Source of the DNA: JAAYDY01 sp964500225
GTDB lineage: Bacteria > Planctomycetota > Phycisphaerae > FEN-1346 > JAACEH01
Direction of reading: 5' to 3'
NCBI GenBank assembly: GCA_964500225.1
Contig: CAZCOA010000010.1
Location: 1 to 64,000, forward strand
DNA: 64,000 nucleotides
The notes under the pieces were generated by a model. The model was given only the letters and a program-made list of their open reading frames with translations. It did no database searches and had not been told where the DNA came from. Of the stretch, positions 59,181 through 64,000 are shown one piece after another; positions within the stretch are counted from its first letter, which is position 1; every line of letters starts with the position of its first letter. Both the position numbers and the translations under genes were made by a program.

Positions 59181-60080
59181 ATGTCGCCGATTGTTCTGGG
59201 CATCTGGCTGTTCGCCGTCGGCGCGTGCGTGGGAAGTTTCCTGAATGTCTGCATCTATCGTCTTCCGGCAGGCCTGTCGATTGTGTGGCCGCCGTCGCAT
59301 TGCACGAAGTGCCTGAAGCCGATTGCCTGGTACGACAACGTGCCGATCCTGAGTTACTTCTTGCTCAGGGGCCGGTGCCGGCGGTGTGGCGCGACGTACT
59401 CGGTGCAGTATGCCTTGGTCGAGTTGATGACCGGCCTGCTGGCGGCTGGTTTCTATGTGGCCTATTTCGTGTTCCAGGTCCGCGGTACGGATTTTGCCCG
59501 TTGGGGCGTGTACCTGGTGCATATGGCCCTGGTGGCCGCGCTGATCGTGTCGAGCCTGATCGACCTGAAGTACAAGGAGATCTACACGGTTGTCACGAAC
59601 GTCGGGATGGTGCTCGGCTTGGCGGCAGGGGCCCTGTGTCCGGCTCTTCACGGCGGATCCAATCCAGTGACCGCCGGCGGTTCCGTTCTGCCGAACTGGT
59701 TCGGCGGCGGATGGCTCGACGGCCTGATTCGTGCGGCCGCAGGGCTTGTCGTCGGCGGAGGCATGATCTGGCTGACCGCCCTGGGCGGACGTCTTGTATT
59801 CCGTCGCGAGGCCATGGGTTTCGGCGACGTGCTGCTGATGGGCCTGATCGGATCAGTACTCGGCCCCGAGGCGGCGGTCCTGACCTATTTCCTGGCGCCG
59901 TTCTTCGGCCTCATCTACGGCGTCTGGAATCTGGCGCTGCACAAGGACCACGAGCTGCCCTATGGCCCATTTCTGTCCATGGCGGCGGTGGTTGTTATGC
60001 TGACCCAGTCGCGCTTGATCACCCACTTTTGGCCTGGGCTCCAGAGCATCTGGTTCTCGCTATCGGGGAGAGGGCTCTGA
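59181..60080 (+). CDS. Prepilin peptidase (type IV leader peptidase)
   Basis: A 299-residue A24-family membrane protease that cleaves and N-methylates type IV prepilins and pseudopilins. The N-terminal region opens CVGSFLNVCIYRLPAG, with zinc-type Cys pairs SHCTKC and GRCRRCG. About eight membrane helices follow, with catalytic Asp residues in SSLIDLKYKEIY and GFGDVLLMGLIG. The start ATG 59181 has GGAGG 12 bases upstream; the GTG/other starts upstream lack homology. No pilin or secretion gene is in the window, so the substrates are elsewhere. It is one base from the next gene. Confidence 0.92.
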   Translation: MSPIVLGIWLFAVGACVGSFLNVCIYRLPAGLSIVWPPSHCTKCLKPIAWYDNVPILSYFLLRGRCRRCGATYSVQYALVELMTGLLAAGFYVAYFVFQVRGTDFARWGVYLVHMALVAALIVSSLIDLKYKEIYTVVTNVGMVLGLAAGALCPALHGGSNPVTAGGSVLPNWFGGGWLDGLIRAAAGLVVGGGMIWLTALGGRLVFRREAMGFGDVLLMGLIGSVLGPEAAVLTYFLAPFFGLIYGVWNLALHKDHELPYGPFLSMAAVVVMLTQSRLITHFWPGLQSIWFSLSGRGL

Positions 60081-60081
60081 C

Positions 60082-60540
60082 ATGAAAGGCTTGTGGCGGC
60101 GCATCTGGTTGTATCTGAGGGTGGCGGTCCTTGTGCTCGTCGTCGCTTTCGTGGTCCAGTTTCTGCTGATCAATACGAAAGGCAGCAGGCCCGTCAGCGC
60201 GCGCATCGTCTTCTGGGAGGACGACGGCAACAACTTGGGCGCCATCCTCGTGGCCGCTGCTCTTGGGGCCATGGGTTGGCCGCTTGTGCGGCTCGCGCGA
60301 CTCGCGTGGCGCGACCATCGGGCCGAGAAGCAACGCCGCCACGACCTCGCGGCCGAAGCCGACTGGCAAGGGGCCAAGGCCGGAATGGAGTCGCATCCGG
60401 TGAACCGCGGCACGGCGCAACCGTCCACAGGGCCGCAAACGGCCACGGCGACGGACAGCGCCAGCGCCCCGTGGATTGGCCAGGGCGCCGACGACCAGGA
60501 AAACATTGACCGCCGGGTCTCGGAGCGGCGCGACCTGTGA
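60082..60540 (+). CDS. Small membrane protein, LapA/DUF1049-like
   Basis: A 152-residue protein with two membrane helices (LRVAVLVLVVAFVVQFLLI and LGAILVAAALGAMGWPLVRL), separated by a short loop with VSARIVFWED, as in the LapA domain (DUF1049), then a charged tail of 80 residues with low complexity. LapA-domain proteins help assemble LPS in E. coli but are diverse; function here is not established. ATG 60082 follows GAGAGGG and starts one base after the prepilin peptidase stop, so they are coupled. Confidence 0.6.
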   Translation: MKGLWRRIWLYLRVAVLVLVVAFVVQFLLINTKGSRPVSARIVFWEDDGNNLGAILVAAALGAMGWPLVRLARLAWRDHRAEKQRRHDLAAEADWQGAKAGMESHPVNRGTAQPSTGPQTATATDSASAPWIGQGADDQENIDRRVSERRDL

Positions 60541-60612
60541 GCGGCTTGGCAGTCCGGATTCCGCTGTACGATGGCGGTGAGGGTGTCCTCTATGCGGGAA
60601 AGGAGAATCACA

Positions 60613-61302
60613 ATGGCGGCACGAAGCGGATGGAAGGTGGCAATGGGGCTGGCTGCCGTAGTGCTGCTTGCGGCCGGGACGACCGGTTGCCAGGAAGAGC
60701 AGCTGAAGGCCCAGGTGCTGGATCTCCAGGTGCGTCTGCGCGATGCAGAGGCGCAGAACGCCGCTCTTCGCGAGGAACTGGGCGACGCTCAGGCCAAGAG
60801 CGCTCACTATCAGGCGCAAGCGGCCGCGGCGCAGGCCGATGCCGAAAACGCCCGGCGGCAACTGGCCGCTTTGTCGGGCGGCGGCGCGACGGCGGGGAGA
60901 GCCGCCGGCGAGGTTGTGACGGCCGCCCGCGTTGCCCCGGTCGCCGAGCAGACGTTCACCGTGCCAGACCCGTTTACCGCGGGCAAGGCCACGCTGAAGC
61001 CGGCGGCCATCGACGAGCTCCGCCGGATCGCCACGGCGATTAAACGCGACTACGCCGGTCGCATGATCCGGGTGGAGGGACACACCGACGGGGATCCGAT
61101 CCGCAAGAGCGGATGGAAGGACAACTGGGAGTTGTCGTGCGAGCGTGCGGCTACCGTGGTCCGGCAGCTCGTGTCATTCGGTATTCCGGCCGAGAACCTG
61201 TACGTGGCCGGCTATGGCGAACATCGGCCCGTGGCGGACAACAAGACCGCCGTCGGCAAATCGAAGAACCGCCGCATTGAGATCGTGGTGATGTCGCGTT
61301 AG
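60613..61302 (+). CDS. OmpA/Pal-type peptidoglycan-associated lipoprotein
   Basis: A 229-residue lipoprotein with lipobox LAAGTTGC, a coiled coil (residues 30-100, LKAQVLDLQVRLRDAEAQN) and a C-terminal OmpA domain (VEGHTDGDPIRKSGWKDN, LSCERAATVVRQLVSFGIP, YGEHRPVADNKTAVGKSKNR) carrying the conserved Asp and Arg that grip meso-DAP of peptidoglycan. It would anchor the outer membrane to the wall. ATG 60613 follows AAAGGAG with seven bases. It stands between the LapA-like gene and hisH, probably transcribed with neither necessarily. Confidence 0.9.
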   Translation: MAARSGWKVAMGLAAVVLLAAGTTGCQEEQLKAQVLDLQVRLRDAEAQNAALREELGDAQAKSAHYQAQAAAAQADAENARRQLAALSGGGATAGRAAGEVVTAARVAPVAEQTFTVPDPFTAGKATLKPAAIDELRRIATAIKRDYAGRMIRVEGHTDGDPIRKSGWKDNWELSCERAATVVRQLVSFGIPAENLYVAGYGEHRPVADNKTAVGKSKNRRIEIVVMSR

Positions 61303-61315
61303 TCTGAGGTCGTTC

Positions 61316-61948
61316 ATGGCCGAGACGTTGATTGTGGATTACGGGATGGGCAATCTGCGTAGCGTGCAGAAGGCCCTGGAGCATGTCGGCGCCCGGGCAC
61401 GCATTGTGCGGGATGCCGACGAAGTGACGCGGGCCGAGCGGATTGTTCTGCCCGGTGTGGGCGCGTTTCGGGACGCCATTGCCGCCTTGCGGCAGAAGGG
61501 GCTCGACGAGGCCGTCAAGGATTTCGTTGCCACGGGGCGACCGTTCCTGGGCATCTGCCTTGGGCTTCAGCTTCTGTTCGACGAGAGCCTTGAGGACGGG
61601 TGCCACCAAGGATTGGGTCTTATCGCCGGCCGGTGTGTTCCCATGGCGGCCGACAGGATCGGGCCCGACGGTCGTCCACTGAAGGTGCCGCACATGGGCT
61701 GGAATCAGCTCGACGTCGTCCGCCCCTCGCCGATTTTGCAAGGTCTGACGCCGCCGATCGAGGTGTACTTTGTTCACTCGTACGTTGTCGAACCGCAGGA
61801 CCCCGCCGTTGTGGCGACGCGGACGACCTACGGCGAGGCGTTCGTGAGCAGCATCTGGCGCGACAACGTCGTGGCCACGCAATTCCACCCGGAGAAGAGT
61901 CAGCGCACCGGACTGCGGATGCTGGAGAATTTCGTCACTTTGAAGTAG
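61316..61948 (+). CDS. hisH: Imidazole glycerol phosphate synthase, glutaminase subunit
   Basis: Supplies ammonia to HisF for histidine synthesis. The 210-residue class I amidotransferase has VDYGMGNLRSVQKALEHVGA, VLPGVGAFRDAIAAL, the nucleophile Cys in LGICLGLQLLFDES and the His-Glu pair in TQFHPEKSQRTG. ATG 61316 is preceded by a GAGGTCGTTC region. The cognate hisF is not in the window; hisA follows 15 bases later, so a his gene cluster is partly here. Confidence 0.95.
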   Translation: MAETLIVDYGMGNLRSVQKALEHVGARARIVRDADEVTRAERIVLPGVGAFRDAIAALRQKGLDEAVKDFVATGRPFLGICLGLQLLFDESLEDGCHQGLGLIAGRCVPMAADRIGPDGRPLKVPHMGWNQLDVVRPSPILQGLTPPIEVYFVHSYVVEPQDPAVVATRTTYGEAFVSSIWRDNVVATQFHPEKSQRTGLRMLENFVTLK

Positions 61949-61963
61949 GAAGCGTCGCTTCAC

Positions 61964-62683
61964 ATGGAAATCTGGCCGGCCATCGACATCCGCGGCGGAC
62001 AGTGTGTCCGTCTCAGGGAAGGGGACTTCGCTCGCGAGACGGTGTTCGACGCCGATCCCGTGGCCGTGGCCCTGCGATTCAAGAAGCAGGGGGCCCGCCG
62101 AGTCCACGTTGTGGACCTGGATGGGGCCCGCGAGGGGTTGCCTGTCAACCGCGAGTTGGTGCTGCGCATTGTGGCCGAAAGCGGACTGGTGGTGGAGCTT
62201 GGTGGCGGTGTGCGAGACGAGCGGACGCTGGCGGATTACTTGGCGCAGGGGGTCTCGCGGGTGGTTCTCGGCACCCGGGCTGTTGAAGAACCTCAGTGGC
62301 TTGCCTCCGTGGCCGGCGACCACCCCGGGCGGGTGGTTCTGGGGTTGGACGCCAGAAATGGTCGGCTGGCGAGCAGAGGATGGCTTGCAACCACCACCCA
62401 GGATGTGATACAGTATGTGACTCGTCTTGGCGATTTGCCGCTGGCGGCAATTGTCTATACGGACATCGCTCGGGACGGCGTCATGAAGGGGCCGAACGTC
62501 GAAGCGGTCGGTCGGCTCGCCGCGGCCACGCGGATTCCCGTCGTGGCATCCGGAGGCGTGACGCGGATTGAGGACGTGCATGCGCTGGCCGGCTTGCCGA
62601 TTGCCGGCATGATCATCGGCCGGGCCCTGTACGAGGGGACGGTTGACCTGAAAGCGGCCATTGCAGCCGCGCACGACAACTAG
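61964..62683 (+). CDS. hisA: Phosphoribosylformimino-5-aminoimidazole carboxamide ribotide isomerase
   Basis: Amadori rearrangement step of histidine biosynthesis. The 239-residue TIM barrel opens PAIDIRGGQCVRLREGD (catalytic Asp), HVVDLDGAREGLPVNRE, ELGGGVRDERTL and ends with VVASGGVTRIEDVH and the second phosphate loop IIGRALYEGTVDL. ATG 61964 is preceded by GGAAGC. It follows hisH by 15 bases. Between its stop and the EF-G start (84 bases) there is no clear terminator. Confidence 0.95.
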   Translation: MEIWPAIDIRGGQCVRLREGDFARETVFDADPVAVALRFKKQGARRVHVVDLDGAREGLPVNRELVLRIVAESGLVVELGGGVRDERTLADYLAQGVSRVVLGTRAVEEPQWLASVAGDHPGRVVLGLDARNGRLASRGWLATTTQDVIQYVTRLGDLPLAAIVYTDIARDGVMKGPNVEAVGRLAAATRIPVVASGGVTRIEDVHALAGLPIAGMIIGRALYEGTVDLKAAIAAAHDN

Positions 62684-62767
62684 ACGACAGATGGGCCCTC
62701 GCCGCAGTCCGGCCAGGGCCGACGGCGTTTCGCCATCCGGTTGGACAGGTGGTCTTTGGAGGAAGTC

Positions 62768-64000
62768 ATGGCTAGTCTGAAGACGCAGGACATCCGCAAC
62801 ATCGCCCTCATTGGGCACGGCCATAGCGGCAAGACGCTTCTGGCCGAATCGCTGCTGCACAAGGCCGGCATGGTGACGCGGCTCGGGACACCCGACGACG
62901 GCACCAGCACGAGCGACTTCGACGAGGAGGAAAAGCAGCGTAAGACGTCCATCGACGCCAGCGTCCTGCACGTGTCGTGGAAGGGGCGCCACATCAACGT
63001 TATCGACACGCCCGGTTACGCCGATTTCATCGGCCAGGTGGCCATAGCCCTGTCGGCCGTCGAGACGGCTGTCCTGGTCATCAACGCCTCGTCGGGCATC
63101 GAAATCGGCGCCCGACGCGTCTTTGAAATGGCCAAGAACCGCGGCCTCGCCTTGGCCATTGTTGTCAACAAATGCGACGCCGAGAACATCGACCTGCTTG
63201 CGCTCGTCGAACAGTTGCGGGAGTCGTTCGGCAACCATTGCCGCATCGTGACGGCTCCGGTCGGCCAGAGCCAGGGCTTTAAGGGCGTCGTCAACGTCTT
63301 GGTGAAACAGGAAGGCGAAGCGCTGGTGGACCTGGCCGCCGCGCACCAGGAACTGGTCGAGAGCATCGTCGAGGCCGACGAGTCGCTGATGGAGCGGTTC
63401 TTCGCCGACGAGGCGATTTCGCCCGAAGAGATTCAAACCACGTTCGCCAAGGCCATGGCCGGCGGGTCGCTGATTCCGGTGTTCTTCACCTGTGCCCGCA
63501 GCGAGATCGGCTCGGAGGAGTTCCTCAACGCCGTGGCGGCGTATTTCCCGAACCCGACGCTCGGTGTCAAGGCCAAGGCCGTCAAGGGCGAAGGCGAGGC
63601 CGCCCAGCAGGTCGAGATCGAAGCCGATCCGGCCGGCAAGCTGGTGGCCAAGATCTTCAAGCTGACCAGCGACCCGTTCGTCGGCAAACTCGGGTTCCTG
63701 AGAATCTATCGCGGCACGCTGCCGGTGGACGGCATGGCCCGCATCGGCGACGAGCGCAAGGACACCCGGTTCGCCCAATTGCTGCGCGTCCAGGGCAAGG
63801 ATCACAAGCCGATCAGCGAGGCCGTGGCCGGTGACATCGTGGCCACGACCAAGATCGACGAACTGGCGATCGGTCGCACCGTCTGGCAGGGCGAACAGGT
63901 GACCCTCCTCAAGGACGAATTCCCGGTGCCGATGTACAGCCTGGCGGTGGAGCCCAAAAGCCGTGGCGACGAGCAGAAGATATCGGCGGCTCTGGGCCGC
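62768..64000 (+). CDS. Elongation factor G paralogue (EF-G-like GTPase), truncated by the window end
   Basis: The first 411 codons of an EF-G-type translational GTPase; the rest lies beyond the window. The P-loop is GHGHSGKTLLAESLL rather than the housekeeping GHVDAGKTT, followed by DTPGYADFIGQV (switch II), and NKCDAENIDL (the NKxD base motif). Domain 2 begins near residue 300 (VAKIFKLTSDPFVGKLGFLR). These features fit EF-G-like paralogues described as EF-G2 or FusA2, whose roles include stress or ribosome recycling, rather than the main EF-G. ATG 62768 follows GGAGG five bases upstream. A second canonical fusA is probably elsewhere. Confidence 0.85.
   Translation, partial: MASLKTQDIRNIALIGHGHSGKTLLAESLLHKAGMVTRLGTPDDGTSTSDFDEEEKQRKTSIDASVLHVSWKGRHINVIDTPGYADFIGQVAIALSAVETAVLVINASSGIEIGARRVFEMAKNRGLALAIVVNKCDAENIDLLALVEQLRESFGNHCRIVTAPVGQSQGFKGVVNVLVKQEGEALVDLAAAHQELVESIVEADESLMERFFADEAISPEEIQTTFAKAMAGGSLIPVFFTCARSEIGSEEFLNAVAAYFPNPTLGVKAKAVKGEGEAAQQVEIEADPAGKLVAKIFKLTSDPFVGKLGFLRIYRGTLPVDGMARIGDERKDTRFAQLLRVQGKDHKPISEAVAGDIVATTKIDELAIGRTVWQGEQVTLLKDEFPVPMYSLAVEPKSRGDEQKISAALGR

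Overview
The window is GC-rich bacterial chromosome with dense coding. It is most likely from a member of the Planctomycetota, probably an uncultured Phycisphaerae-like lineage assembled as a draft or metagenome scaffold. The lineage call is inference. It rests on a sigma-70 factor with a long HTH-bearing N-terminal extension, the abundance of Gfo/Idh/MocA, sugar isomerase and URO-D family genes, PGRP-type amidases, a LuxR/Che/FapA-like (DUF342) signalling block and an EF-G paralogue. A run of exactly 100 N (55405-55504) is a scaffold gap that breaks one gene.

Layout. 0.1-7.2 kb: a sigma factor on the minus strand, then rpsO-pnp with a terminator hairpin between them, then a histidine kinase and an NtrC-type sigma-54 activator. 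7.2-15.6 kb: a membrane glycosyltransferase fused to TPRs, mutL of the endonuclease type, an HD phosphohydrolase and a CapD/FlaA1-type nucleotide-sugar dehydratase. 15.9-20.5 kb: a secreted SH3 protein, two tandem PGRP-type amidases and an M48 protease/LemA pair, which together look like an envelope-turnover block. 20.7-25.1 kb: FapA-like protein, RuvX, a Gdt1/TMEM165-type cation transporter with a Cys-rich tail, and a secreted alpha/beta hydrolase. 25.2-25.5 kb: tRNA-Arg and tRNA-Lys with their own promoter and terminator. 25.5-31.4 kb: gltX, an oxidoreductase, a TPR lipoprotein, a tRNA-dihydrouridine synthase and an M14 peptidase. 31.5-37.8 kb: a tightly packed minus-strand run transcribed ispF-cysS-ruvC-ruvA-ruvB-UXS, followed by galE.

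40.2-51.6 kb is the most distinctive region, a complete chemosensory core. On the plus strand it has cheA-cheW-cheR-cheD-cheY-cheX-like-cheB. Divergently on the minus strand it has HDOD-cheX-cheY-DUF342, next to a NarL/LuxR regulator. No methyl-accepting receptor and no flagellar or pilus motor gene is present in the window. CheA is strongly non-canonical. Its histidine phosphotransfer domain is displaced by about 300 residues by two related helical segments, and between the Hpt and kinase domains it carries two tandem 24-residue motifs resembling the c-di-GMP-binding MshEN fold. This is the best candidate here for something undescribed: a histidine kinase that may read c-di-GMP directly.

51.8-64 kb: a sugar isomerase-like TIM barrel, a MagIII-like DNA glycosylase, a URO-D family protein, a CPBP membrane protease cut by the gap, then a biosynthetic stretch (leuA, argG, aroK), prepilin peptidase, a LapA-like membrane protein, an OmpA-type lipoprotein, hisH-hisA and the first 411 codons of an EF-G paralogue running off the end. 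Several promoters fit a TTGACA-N17-TATAAT housekeeping consensus closely. Translational coupling by ATGA overlaps is frequent.
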